Assembly (NCBI GenBank): GCA_002698785.1
Contig: PAAG01000040.1
Coordinates: forward strand, 1-56,940
From: Verrucomicrobiales bacterium
GTDB taxonomy: Bacteria; Verrucomicrobiota; Verrucomicrobiia; Verrucomicrobiales; DEV007
Direction of reading: 5' to 3'
Length of the DNA stretch: 56,940 nt
The notes below the pieces were generated by a model that ran no database searches, was not told where the DNA came from, and saw only the letters and a program-made list of their open reading frames with translations. Shown here piece by piece: positions 8,397 to 17,454 of this stretch. Both the position numbers and the translations under genes were made by a program. The stretch's first letter is position 1. Each line of letters begins with the position of its first letter.

Positions 8397-11300
8397 GCCG
8401 ATATCCACTCCCGAATCGATCGACCTCCTTCAGCGAGTGACCGACGGCTTGCGATCTTTTTCCGAGCGGGAAAAAGGAATCGAGCGAGCCCGCAAGCTCA
8501 AGAACTCCAACTTCCGCCAGAGCCTCATCGAGCGGGAGGAACTCATCGAAAAGGAAAACGCCGAGGCCGTCTCCCAGCTGCGCAACCGAGCCAACGAAGA
8601 GAAAGCCCGCATCGAAGAGATCTTCACCCAGCGCAAGCTCCGCATCGACAAAGCCCAGATCGACGTCCGCAACCGAGTCATCTCCGAGATCCAGCACACC
8701 GAGGGCCAGCGCCGCGCCGTCCTCCAGCGCAAATTCATGCAGGCCGGGAAAGCACGCGAGACCGACCTCGCCGAGAACAACGCCCTCCACGACCAGCGCC
8801 TCGCCGAATCGAACAAGTGGCAGAAACGCTTCACCACGCTGGAAAAAGAATCCGTCAAATCCTTCAACGGCTTTCACTCCCTTCGCTCCGAGTTGATCAG
8901 CGCTCTCAAAAATCTCAGCGAAGCCTCCGCCAAAGGCATCTCTCCCGATCGGCTCGAAGAGATGCACCGTGACCTCCGCGAGCGATTGAAAAAGCATCTC
9001 CGAAATCCCCTCATCGCCTGGTTCAACGGCTTCCCACTCACTCTCCAGATTTTCCTCATCCTCGCCATCGGTGGGGGACTCCCATTTCTTCTCAGCCTTG
9101 TCGACGTCACCGCCGTCAGCTATCCCGTCGCCATTGGTGGTGCCGTTGGGCTCTCCATCCTTGTCGGCGTTCTCTTTCTCGTCGCACGGGTGAAAGCCCT
9201 CGCCTTTGCCTCCGACTACAACGACTCCCTCCTCGAAGCCCGCAAATCCCGGCTCCAGTTCCGCGAGTGGGTCGAGCATTCCTACAAGCTCCGCAACCAG
9301 CAGATCGAAAGCGAATTCCAGAAAACCAAAGCCGAATTCGACAAAGGACTCGCCACCGCCGCGAAGGAAGAAGAAACCTCCGCCGCTGGCAAAAAATACA
9401 GCGGTCCCGAAGACGTCGAGGCCCGCGCCACTTCGCTCAAAGATCGCCTCGCCGGAGCCAAACGCGCCCGCCTCGATTCCGTCGGTCGCAGGCTCAATCG
9501 CGACATCGCCGAGATCGAAAAGAAACGCGAAGAAAGCCTCCACGCCCTTTCCGGCGACGCCCAGACCTCCGAGGCTGGGATGATCGAAGAGCTCGACCGC
9601 CAGTTCGGCTCCCTCGTCGACCAGTGGGAAAAATCCATCATCCCCGCCCACACCACGCTTAAGGAAGAGACAACCACCGACCCCACCACAGTCGAGTGGC
9701 TCGAGGCAGGCCCCGACCAGTGGACCGCCCCCGACACCTTTTCCGAGACCGTTCGCTACGGCAGTATCTCCCTTTCCGGCGCCGCCGAGGAGCTGCCCCT
9801 CCCGCAGTCCGATCGCATGCAGCTCCCCGATGCGCCCGAGTACACCTTGCCCCTGCGACTGCGCGTTCCCGACTCCGCCTCCATCCTTGTCGAGACAAAG
9901 CAGTTCGGTCGTGACGAAGCCATCAAGTTCCTCAACTACCTCTCCCTCGCCTGGCTCGCCGATTCGCCCGCCGGTCGACTGTCCTTTTCCTTCATCGATC
10001 CCGTCGGCCTTGGCGAGAGCTTCGCCGGGCTCATGCACCTTGCCGACTACGAAGAAATCCTCATCAACTCCCGCATCCGCACGCAGGAAGACCAGATCGA
10101 GGCCCGCCTCGGCGAACTCTGCGATCACATGGAAAAAGTGATCCAGATGTATCTCCGTAGCGACTACGAGACCATCACCCAATACAACGAAGCCGCCGGC
10201 ACCATTGCCGAGCGATACCACTTCGTCGTCATCGCCGATTTCCCCAAAGGCTTCTCCGACCTCGCCGCCAAGCGTCTCCAGAGCATCGCCGCCTCCGGCG
10301 CCCGATGCGGAGTCTTTCTCCTCGTCCACAGCGACATGCGCGCCGAGCTTCCGCCCGGATTTGAAATGGACGACCTCCGCCGCGCTTGTGTCTGTGTTAG
10401 GAGTAATATCGACGGCTTCTTCCTCAAAGACAATCCCGTCTCCGGGACAAAGCTCCAACTCCTGCAGCCACCCGCGCCTGACAAGTTCGCCACCTGGGTG
10501 CATCGGATAGGGGAGGCCAACCGCGACTCCAACCGCATCGAGGTACCCTTCTCTTTCATCGCTCCCGACGAGGAGGAAATGTGGACCTCCAATACCGCCT
10601 CCGAGCTCACCGTTCCCATCGGGCGCAGCGGCGCGACGAAGCTCCAGCAATTCGCCCTCGGCAAAGGCACCTGCCAGCACGCCCTCATCGCTGGTAAGAC
10701 CGGTTCCGGTAAATCGACCCTCTTCCACATCCTCATTACCAACCTCGCCCTCTGGGCCGATCCCGACGAAGTCGAGTTCTACCTCATCGACTTCAAAAAA
10801 GGCGTCGAGTTCAAATGCTACGCCGACGCCCAGCTTCCCCATGCCCGCGTCATCGCCATCGAGAGCGACCGCGAGTTCGGCCTCAGTGTCCTCCACCGCC
10901 TTGACGAAGAGCTCAAACACCGCGGCGAACTCTTCCGTACCGCCGGCGTGCAGGATGTCGCCAGCTACCGGGAAACAGAGGGCGCCGTTCCCATGCCGCG
11001 CACCCTTCTCCTCATCGACGAGTTTCAGGAGTTCTTTACCGAAGACGACCAGATCTCCCAGCAGGCCGCCGTCCTCCTCGATCGCATCGTCCGGCAGGGC
11101 CGGGCCTTTGGCATCCATGCCGTCCTCGGTTCCCAGACCCTTGGCGGAGCCTTCACCCTTGCCCGCGCCACCCTTGGCCAGATGACCGTCCGCATCGCCC
11201 TTGCCTGTAACGAGGCCGACGCCTACCTCATCATGGACGACACCAATCCCGCGCCCCGACTCCTTACCCGGCCCGGCGAAGGTATCTACAACGACCGCGC

Positions 11301-12243
11301 CGGAGCCGTCGAGGCCAACTCGCCCTTCCAGGTCGTCTGGCTCGAGGAAAAAGAACGCGTCCGCTACCTCGAGAAAATCCGGGACCGCGCTCGCGCCACC
11401 GGCAAGACCGGCATGGGCCAGGTCGTCTTCGAAGGCAACGCCCCCGGCGACGTCACCCGCGATGCCGAAGTCGCCGAACTCATCGCCAGCGGCCCGCGCG
11501 AAGCCGAGGCCCCCACCATCTTCGTCGGATCTCCCAACGCCATCAAAGGCCCCACCGAGATCCGCTTCGAGCGCCAGAGCGGCTCCAACCTCCTTATCGT
11601 CGGTCAGCGCGACGACGTCGTCGACACCATGGTCGCCGTCGGCCTCCGCATCCTCCGCGCCCAGCTCGGCGACGACGCCCGTCTCATCCTCATCGACAGC
11701 CGTTTCAGCCAGCCCGGAACCAAAACCTGGTACCACCAAGTCATCGAAAAGGTGAGGGGAGTCGAAACGCCCGACGCCCACGAGATCGGCAACGTCATCA
11801 ACGAACTCGCCACCAGCATGAAAGCCGTCTCCGAGGGCGAAGCTCCCGCCGGACCGCCCGTTATGCTCATCATCCCGTCCCTCCATCGCTACAAAAAGCT
11901 TCGCTACGAAGAAGACTTCAGCTTCTCCCTCGACGAAGAGGCTGAGGCCAAGCCCGCTACCTCCCTCAACGAATTGATCTGCGAAGGGCCCGGCTGGGGC
12001 TACCACACCATCCTGTCACTCGACTCCTACAACAACGTCAACCGCACCCTCGGTCGAAAAGCCGCCGGAGAATTCGAGAAAAAGATCCTCTTCCAGATGT
12101 CAGCGTCCGACTCCGCCAGCCTCATCGACACCGGCGCCGCCTCCGACTTAGGATTGAACCGAGCCCTCTACTACGACGAACCCACCGGCGAGCAGGAGAT
12201 CTTCCGGCCGTATGCACAACCGCCGCTGGAGTGGTTTGGTTAG
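8386..12243 (+). CDS. EssC/FtsK-like secretion ATPase with coiled-coil N-terminus
   Basis: 1285 aa from a GTG at 8386, overlapping the mini-WXG gene. Order: cytoplasmic coiled coil (about 15-205), two membrane helices (about 217-240 and 247-269), a second coiled coil (about 275-420), a beta-rich linker, then FtsK/SpoIIIE-type ATPase domains. Domain 1 is intact: Walker A GKTGSGKS (770-777, K776) and Walker B LLLIDE (D878, E879). Domain 2 is degenerate: at 1073 the loop reads GQRDDVVD without GK-S/T, and near 1158 the Walker B position is IIPSLH. Two membrane helices before tandem FtsK domains is the EssC/EccC layout, but FHA domains are absent and replaced by coiled coil. Paired with WXG100-type genes it should be the motor of a type VII-like system. 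Very GC- and C-rich codon use, which produces a long antisense open frame. Confidence 0.88.
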   Translation: MKHKPISTPESIDLLQRVTDGLRSFSEREKGIERARKLKNSNFRQSLIEREELIEKENAEAVSQLRNRANEEKARIEEIFTQRKLRIDKAQIDVRNRVISEIQHTEGQRRAVLQRKFMQAGKARETDLAENNALHDQRLAESNKWQKRFTTLEKESVKSFNGFHSLRSELISALKNLSEASAKGISPDRLEEMHRDLRERLKKHLRNPLIAWFNGFPLTLQIFLILAIGGGLPFLLSLVDVTAVSYPVAIGGAVGLSILVGVLFLVARVKALAFASDYNDSLLEARKSRLQFREWVEHSYKLRNQQIESEFQKTKAEFDKGLATAAKEEETSAAGKKYSGPEDVEARATSLKDRLAGAKRARLDSVGRRLNRDIAEIEKKREESLHALSGDAQTSEAGMIEELDRQFGSLVDQWEKSIIPAHTTLKEETTTDPTTVEWLEAGPDQWTAPDTFSETVRYGSISLSGAAEELPLPQSDRMQLPDAPEYTLPLRLRVPDSASILVETKQFGRDEAIKFLNYLSLAWLADSPAGRLSFSFIDPVGLGESFAGLMHLADYEEILINSRIRTQEDQIEARLGELCDHMEKVIQMYLRSDYETITQYNEAAGTIAERYHFVVIADFPKGFSDLAAKRLQSIAASGARCGVFLLVHSDMRAELPPGFEMDDLRRACVCVRSNIDGFFLKDNPVSGTKLQLLQPPAPDKFATWVHRIGEANRDSNRIEVPFSFIAPDEEEMWTSNTASELTVPIGRSGATKLQQFALGKGTCQHALIAGKTGSGKSTLFHILITNLALWADPDEVEFYLIDFKKGVEFKCYADAQLPHARVIAIESDREFGLSVLHRLDEELKHRGELFRTAGVQDVASYRETEGAVPMPRTLLLIDEFQEFFTEDDQISQQAAVLLDRIVRQGRAFGIHAVLGSQTLGGAFTLARATLGQMTVRIALACNEADAYLIMDDTNPAPRLLTRPGEGIYNDRAGAVEANSPFQVVWLEEKERVRYLEKIRDRARATGKTGMGQVVFEGNAPGDVTRDAEVAELIASGPREAEAPTIFVGSPNAIKGPTEIRFERQSGSNLLIVGQRDDVVDTMVAVGLRILRAQLGDDARLILIDSRFSQPGTKTWYHQVIEKVRGVETPDAHEIGNVINELATSMKAVSEGEAPAGPPVMLIIPSLHRYKKLRYEEDFSFSLDEEAEAKPATSLNELICEGPGWGYHTILSLDSYNNVNRTLGRKAAGEFEKKILFQMSASDSASLIDTGAASDLGLNRALYYDEPTGEQEIFRPYAQPPLEWFG

Positions 12244-12675
12244 TGTGTAGTGAGGAGTTCAGCGTTCCAGGTGTTGAGGTTTTCAGGACTGAGACGATGC
12301 ACCAATGCGCTTCACCCGCGTCCGCGGGATCGCTTCACGAATGAAACGAATTTTCACGAACGCGGATAGGCAGTGGAGTGATTGGCTTTGTGGATGGAAG
12401 CCCTGATTCGTGCAAATTCTTTCCATTCGTGTTTTCAACATTGAACACTAAAAACCAAGTGGATGAGATTTGCGAAAGCCAATGAAAGATTACTACCCGA
12501 TCTATGTGTTTCCATCTAATGAAACCCACGAAAAGGCGCCTCTTTTCGAAAGAAAGTGAATGCCTTCGAGTACTGCTGCAACGTTTCGACAATTGATCAA
12601 CTTGGAAAACTCACTCATTGGAGATTCCGCAATAACGGGATTGCCCACTGTGAATATATATATTAATTACTCGGT
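12244..12675. other. 432-bp intergenic region between the EssC-like gene and qatA
   Basis: No convincing gene. It holds an inverted repeat CCCGCG-TC-CGCGGG at 12315-12328, repeated short words of the type TTCACGAA around 12334-12360 typical of dispersed intergenic repeats, and an AT-rich stretch at 12652-12668 (TATATATATTAATTAC) just before the qatA start that probably carries its promoter. Base composition changes here from GC-rich (left) to clearly AT-richer (right), so this is probably the left boundary of the Qat island. Confidence 0.5.
12652..12668 (+). promoter_or_regulatory. Candidate promoter region of the qat operon
   Basis: An AT-rich run (TATATATATTAATTAC) ends about 8 bp before the qatA ATG at 12676. 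A TTGCCC at 12640-12645 lies at a workable -35 distance from TAATTA-type -10 candidates inside the run. If used, the mRNA would have almost no leader. Position and composition are the only evidence. Confidence 0.25.
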
Positions 12676-14520
12676 ATGTGGCACGATAATGAGACACAAA
12701 AAGACTTCGTAAATTTTACGGCGGTGGCGAAGACAGTGTCGACATTGATCCAAAAGTCAGGAAGTGAACCCCTGTCAATCGGAGTTTGTGGCGGCTGGGG
12801 GATAGGGAAATCTTCTATGGTTTCACTGATTCATCAAGAACTGAAAAATAGTGAGGATGACTACCTGTTTATTGAGTTTAACGCATGGTTGTACCAAGGG
12901 TTTGATGATGCACGAGCTTCATTGATGGAGGCAATTGCCCGCCCGCTCTTAAAGAAAGCAGAGGGGAACGAATCAGCAATGGAAAAGGCAAAAGGTTTTT
13001 TAAAGCGAGTGAATTGGGTTCGGTCTGCTGGGGTTGTCGCAGGTACTGCTGCATCTCTGTCTTTAGGGCTACCTCCCGTTGGCTTGCTAGGAGAGATTTG
13101 GAAGGCTGGGCAGGGGATCGCTGATGGTGATATCACGGAAGATGATTTCGAAGCTGCGCAACAGGCTGCAAAAAAGGGAGCAGAAACCGGCAAAAAACTA
13201 CTTAAGCCGAAAGAGAAAAAATCTCCCCCTGAAGAAATTGATCACCTTCGCGAATTGTTTAAACAAACGCTCAAGGCTTTGGATGTGAAGCTTGTAGTTC
13301 TTGTTGATGATTTGGATCGATGCTTACCCGAAGTTGCGATTTCAACCCTTGAAGCGATGAGGCTATTCCTCTTTATGGAAAACACCTCCTTCATCATTGC
13401 TGCTGATGATACAATGATCAGACAAGCGGTTAGGTCACATTTTGGAAAAATCGAAATCGATGACGATTTAGTGACAAACTACTTTGATAAGCTCATCCAG
13501 ATTCCAGTCAGGGTGCCGCCCTTGGGAACGCAGGAAGTGAGAGCTTTTCTCTTCCTGCTCTTTGTTAGTCGGAGCAATTTACCCGAGGAAAAAAAGGAAG
13601 AAGTTAGGCAGTCGGTCTGCGGTCGGCTAAGTGAGAGTTGGCAAGGGAATAGCGTAGATCAGAAGTACATCGAATCTGTAATAGGAAACTGTCCTGAGGA
13701 ATTGTCATCGGAGTTCGAATTAGCAACACGAATTGCACCTTTGATGACAACTTCTGAGAAGATTCGTGGAAATCCGCGACTGATAAAGCGTTTCCTAAAC
13801 ACCCTTTCCATTCGATTGGCGATTGCTAAAAGTCAGGAGGTGTCTGTGGATGAGGCGGCTCTGGCAAAAATGCTGTTATTTGAGCGGTGCGGAAACCAAA
13901 CGTTATACGCGACCTTAGTTCGAGCGATCAACGAAAGCGAAGATGGAAAGCCCGAATTTCTAGCTGATTTAGAGAAGGAAGCAAGAACAGGGAAACCTAT
14001 TTTGGATGATGAGTGGTCTGATGAATTTTCCAGGCAATGGCTATCTTTGTCACCACAGTTCGCTGACTTAGATTTGCGTGGGGTAGTTTACGCAAGTAAA
14101 GACTATCTTCCGATTGTATCAAGCGGAGATCATTTATCGCCTGAGGCGGTCCAAGTTTTGGAGACTCTATTGAGTTCTAAGCCAAAAGGGGCAAGTAAAG
14201 TTCTGGCTGATGAATTGAAAATATTGCCCAAGCGGGAACGTGTATTGATTACTGAAAAAGTGCTATCTCGAGCACGTAGTGAGCAGAAATGGGGAACACC
14301 TCCGGCGCTTTATCACCTATTGACATTGATTAAGGCTGATGGTGAGTTGGAAGTCCCAATTTCCCGATTCTTTAAAAATCTCCTTGGTGTGCAAATTGAT
14401 GCCAGCATAGTTCCGACACTTAGCAGTCTGCAATTAGCAAAGAAAGAAATCTTTCCTGAGTGGCTTAATAAGGATATCTCCACTCCTGTTAAGAAAGCGA
14501 TTGAAGTAGAAACGACGTAA
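12676..14520 (+). CDS. qatA: QatA: KAP-family P-loop ATPase of the Qat anti-phage system
   Basis: 614 aa. KAP-type NTPase: Walker A GWGIGKSS at 40-47 (K45), a family-typical FIEFNAWLYQG after it (about 61-71), and Walker B VVLVDDLDRC at 207-216. A short hydrophobic segment (about 115-140, VVAGTAASLSLGLPPVGLL) sits inside the P-loop domain, as is usual in KAP ATPases, and may touch the membrane. The C-terminal half is helical. In the four-gene Qat system (ATPase, QatB, QueC-like QatC, TatD-like QatD), described as a phage defence system by Gao and colleagues in 2020, this is the first gene; here all four follow with overlapping or abutting frames. How the ATPase contributes to defence is not known from sequence. 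AT-richer than the neighbouring operons, consistent with horizontal transfer. Confidence 0.93.
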   Translation: MWHDNETQKDFVNFTAVAKTVSTLIQKSGSEPLSIGVCGGWGIGKSSMVSLIHQELKNSEDDYLFIEFNAWLYQGFDDARASLMEAIARPLLKKAEGNESAMEKAKGFLKRVNWVRSAGVVAGTAASLSLGLPPVGLLGEIWKAGQGIADGDITEDDFEAAQQAAKKGAETGKKLLKPKEKKSPPEEIDHLRELFKQTLKALDVKLVVLVDDLDRCLPEVAISTLEAMRLFLFMENTSFIIAADDTMIRQAVRSHFGKIEIDDDLVTNYFDKLIQIPVRVPPLGTQEVRAFLFLLFVSRSNLPEEKKEEVRQSVCGRLSESWQGNSVDQKYIESVIGNCPEELSSEFELATRIAPLMTTSEKIRGNPRLIKRFLNTLSIRLAIAKSQEVSVDEAALAKMLLFERCGNQTLYATLVRAINESEDGKPEFLADLEKEARTGKPILDDEWSDEFSRQWLSLSPQFADLDLRGVVYASKDYLPIVSSGDHLSPEAVQVLETLLSSKPKGASKVLADELKILPKRERVLITEKVLSRARSEQKWGTPPALYHLLTLIKADGELEVPISRFFKNLLGVQIDASIVPTLSSLQLAKKEIFPEWLNKDISTPVKKAIEVETT

Positions 14521-15383
14521 TGGGTACTTCGAAAGGTAGTTCGGGACCCGTTGGGGGAGTTCCACTGATTCCATCTTGGGTGGATACCGGAGACGACGAT
14601 GCGGGCAGTACTGAAGAAATCGAAAAGGATCACGATAATCAAGAAGATTCTGATCCATCAGAAAATCAGAACAATCCAAAATTGGAGGCGCCTCCACCCG
14701 TACTTGCACCCGTTGCAAGATTTCGTTCTGCGAGATCAAATCTCAAGTCGTTTGGGGAAACTGGTGATAAGGAGAGCCTGAAGAGAGGCTTGGCGCACTA
14801 TAGCAGACGCGGTCTCGGCGGTTCCGTTAATGCAGGTGCGAGAATGGGAAAAACTTCCCAAACTGCTCAACGCCTAGTTGATACCTTCAGCAGGCTGCGA
14901 GATGGCGAAGAACTTCGCAATGATGATCGGGAAATAAATCGAGAAGCTCTACGTGGAAAGTCCGCTCGGGAGATCGGAGATATCGTAATCGAAATCGTAC
15001 GCCCAAGTGATGGAACTCAGGATGCCGAAGCAAACAGAGAATCCTTGAATTCAGCACTCTCGGAGGTTGCTCAGGAATTTGAAGATTTAGACTTTGCGAG
15101 TCTTACCGATGACCAGATGGAGTTTCTTGTCGAGCGGTATGTCGGTCACGATATTTGCCACCGAATAGAACTCGATGTTGGCCAAGTAATCATCGAAAAA
15201 TCGGGAATAGCGGAAGGATACCGCAGGTTGGAGGAAATGTTAGAGTTTGTGCACGGAAAGGTTCATGCGGAATTTGATAAAATGCGGGCAACTGATAAGC
15301 GGATCTCATCATCGAATGCGTCCGCTTTTACGAATTCAATTATTGTTTCAACATTTAACGTTTTTGAGGAGTACTTGCATTGA
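14520..15383 (+). CDS. qatB: QatB of the Qat anti-phage system
   Basis: 287 aa. The start overlaps the qatA stop by one base (TAATG). No enzymatic motif. The N-terminal 70 residues are acidic and low-complexity (Asp, Glu, Pro, Asn), probably disordered. Around residues 95-125 is a Gly/Arg-rich segment (RRGLGGSVNAGARMGKT), and the C-terminal 150 residues are helical. The call rests on position: second gene of an ATPase-QatB-QueC-TatD operon, where the second protein is always a family-specific protein without known domains. It overlaps qatC by 4 bp (TTGA). Confidence 0.85.
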   Translation: MGTSKGSSGPVGGVPLIPSWVDTGDDDAGSTEEIEKDHDNQEDSDPSENQNNPKLEAPPPVLAPVARFRSARSNLKSFGETGDKESLKRGLAHYSRRGLGGSVNAGARMGKTSQTAQRLVDTFSRLRDGEELRNDDREINREALRGKSAREIGDIVIEIVRPSDGTQDAEANRESLNSALSEVAQEFEDLDFASLTDDQMEFLVERYVGHDICHRIELDVGQVIIEKSGIAEGYRRLEEMLEFVHGKVHAEFDKMRATDKRISSSNASAFTNSIIVSTFNVFEEYLH

Positions 15384-16639
15384 AAGTCGCTTGTGTATCA
15401 GAAAGTAAGCTTGATCTAATTAGGGCGGATCGAAAGTTTTCCCTGTTCAGCTCAACCGAGAATAAAGGAGTTGGAGCAATTGGAATACCAATTCAAGGGC
15501 TCGTTGCTCGGAAAGGTCTTGTGCCCTCTGTCAGAGCATGGGATCTGATGGCGATTTGTCTATCGGCTATCGGAGCCGATCATGCAGTCACTCGACGAAA
15601 GAGCCCAGATGGATGGACAAGAGAGATCGAGTTAGTTGTTTCCGTCATTGATCACGATTTTTGGTCGGAGCAGTCCAAAAATTTAGAGAAGACTTTCTCT
15701 TTTTTGACTGGTGATCTGTGGTCAATTCAATTCGTTGGAGATGGTGCAGAGTTTTTTAAGCCTTCGAAAAGATCGCTATTCAAGCAAGAGTCAGTTTCTT
15801 TGCTGTCAGGAGGATTGGATAGTTTAATTGGTGGGATTGATCAGGTTGCTGACGGACGCCGGCCGTTATTGGTTAGCCAGGTTTCGACAGGCGATAAAGA
15901 AAAACAGAAGTATTTTGCAAACCACCTGAAGTGCGAACACATTCAACTGCCACAGTCTGTCCATGCGGTGTCGGAACAAACTGAAGGTTCAACACGAGCT
16001 AGGTCCCTTGCATTTTTTAGTTATGGTATCTTGGTTGCAACATGCTTAGAGCGTTATGGCAATGGTGGTGGCGTAGATCTGATTGTTCCGGAAAACGGTT
16101 ACATCAGTTTAAACGTTCCATTCACGCCAATGAGAATAGGTAGTCTGAACACGAAGACCACTCACCCCGTATTTGTTCGTTCCCTGCAAGAAGTTTTGAA
16201 CGCGGCGGAGATTCGTGTCTCTCTTCGAAACCCGCATCAATTTGATACAAAAGGGGAAATGATGGCGAATTGTGGTGATCAAGAATTGCTCAAAAGCTTA
16301 GCCTCTCAAAGTTCGAGTTGCGGAAAGGGGGGGCGCATCCATATGCACTGCGGGAGATGTGTACCTTGCCTCGTTCGTCGTTCTGCTTTTTTTGTTTCTG
16401 GTTTCGAAGACGAAACAAAATACATGTATTCGGATCTCTCTAAAAATGATAAAAATCATCTGCATTACGATGATGTGAAATCCGCTTGGCTCGCCATACA
16501 GCGATTAAAAAAGGTTGGGGTGGAAAAATGGGCGGGGAGCGCGATTAGTTCTGCGCTCCTTGGTGGAAATGTTTCAGACTATTATTCAGTAGCTGAACGC
16601 GGGTTGAAGGAAATTAAAAGATTTTTAGAATCGAATTGA
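15380..16639 (+). CDS. qatC: QatC: QueC-like PP-loop protein of the Qat anti-phage system
   Basis: 419 aa from a TTG start at 15380 that overlaps the qatB stop (TTGA). The PP-loop ATP-pyrophosphatase motif SGGLDS is at 143-148, inside a QueC-like fold. Near the C-terminus is a Cys cluster that fits the QueC zinc site: C-G-K-G-G ... H-C-G-R-C-V-P-C (about 314-331). The 130-residue N-terminal extension before the PP-loop is typical of defence-linked QueC homologues rather than of queuosine biosynthesis enzymes. Together with the TatD-like neighbour it defines Qat. Defence-type QueC proteins are thought to modify protein or nucleic-acid termini through 7-deazaguanine-like chemistry; which substrate is used here cannot be seen. 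Confidence 0.93.
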   Translation: MKVACVSESKLDLIRADRKFSLFSSTENKGVGAIGIPIQGLVARKGLVPSVRAWDLMAICLSAIGADHAVTRRKSPDGWTREIELVVSVIDHDFWSEQSKNLEKTFSFLTGDLWSIQFVGDGAEFFKPSKRSLFKQESVSLLSGGLDSLIGGIDQVADGRRPLLVSQVSTGDKEKQKYFANHLKCEHIQLPQSVHAVSEQTEGSTRARSLAFFSYGILVATCLERYGNGGGVDLIVPENGYISLNVPFTPMRIGSLNTKTTHPVFVRSLQEVLNAAEIRVSLRNPHQFDTKGEMMANCGDQELLKSLASQSSSCGKGGRIHMHCGRCVPCLVRRSAFFVSGFEDETKYMYSDLSKNDKNHLHYDDVKSAWLAIQRLKKVGVEKWAGSAISSALLGGNVSDYYSVAERGLKEIKRFLESN

Positions 16640-17401
16640 ATGGACGTCGATTTTCACTGCCACCTTGATCTTTACTCAAATCCTACCGAAGTCGCAGCTG
16701 AAGCTGATTCAATCGGTTGCTACGTGCTATCAGTCACTACAACTCCTGCCGCATGGGAGGGAAATCAGTCGAGGTTTGCTCGATTTGATCGAATCAAGGT
16801 TGCTTTGGGATTACACCCTGAACTTATTGGATCTCGAGGAAAAGACCTGAAACTATTTTTGGAGCTATTGCCGTGTGCGGAATATGTCGGGGAGGTGGGG
16901 ATAGATGGCTCATCGAGATTTAAAAGCTCAATTGAGAGGCAGAAATACGCTTTCGAGCGGGTTTTGAGTGAATGTGCAAATTTAGGTGGTCGGATCATGA
17001 GTATTCACTCAAGGGGAGCCGAGGATGAAGTCTTACAGATGCTGGAGAAGAATTGTGGGGCGTCAGTTCCCGTTCTCCACTGGTTTACCGGGACTATAAA
17101 GCAGGCAAAGAAAGCCATACAGCTTGGATGTTGGTTCAGCTTAGGTTATCCCATGTTGAGATCTGCAAGAGGTCGGAGGCTCTTGAAAGTATTACCTTTT
17201 GATCGGGTTATCACAGAGACTGACGGTCCTTTTGTTGCCGTGAAGGGAAAATCAATGGTTCCGGCTGAGGTATTTCAAGTTCGCAATCTTCTCGCAGAAG
17301 AGTGGAACTTGTCTGAAGACGAAGTCGAAATGAGGATTCGAGAAAACTTCCGTAGGTTAATGCGGTCCAAACCGAGAATGGTGAGGGTAGAAGGGAATTA
17401 G
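16640..17401 (+). CDS. qatD: QatD: TatD-like nuclease of the Qat anti-phage system
   Basis: 253 aa; the ATG abuts the qatC stop. TatD metal-hydrolase motifs in order: H6-x-H8 (DFHCHLD), GLHPEL, GEVGIDG with the metal-binding Glu, SIHSRGA, HWFTG, and TETDGPF near 194-200. TatD enzymes are metal-dependent DNases of the amidohydrolase fold; in Qat the member is the presumed nuclease effector or processing enzyme. Length matches standalone TatD proteins. Last gene of the operon; the terminase-like gene follows after 53 bp with a very different codon style, so the operon appears to end here. Confidence 0.93.
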   Translation: MDVDFHCHLDLYSNPTEVAAEADSIGCYVLSVTTTPAAWEGNQSRFARFDRIKVALGLHPELIGSRGKDLKLFLELLPCAEYVGEVGIDGSSRFKSSIERQKYAFERVLSECANLGGRIMSIHSRGAEDEVLQMLEKNCGASVPVLHWFTGTIKQAKKAIQLGCWFSLGYPMLRSARGRRLLKVLPFDRVITETDGPFVAVKGKSMVPAEVFQVRNLLAEEWNLSEDEVEMRIRENFRRLMRSKPRMVRVEGN

Positions 17402-17454
17402 TTCGTTTCTTTCGCTTGTCGACATTTTTATGTGGTTATGTTAGAATTAACCGC

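Noticed and set aside
7966-12006. 1346-codon open frame on the minus strand opposite the EssC-like gene
   Set aside because: It is the antisense of a very GC-rich gene; composition is dominated by Gly, Asp, Glu, Val and Phe with no domain. The plus-strand reading has clear ATPase motifs.
12335-12592. 85-aa minus-strand frame in the qat upstream region
   Set aside because: Lies in AT-rich repeat-like DNA, has no motif and no ribosome site, and looks like chance.
12244-12675. Direct repeats marking the Qat island ends
   Set aside because: I could not find matching attachment-like repeats at about 12.3-12.7 and 17.4-18.5 kb; only composition changes are visible.
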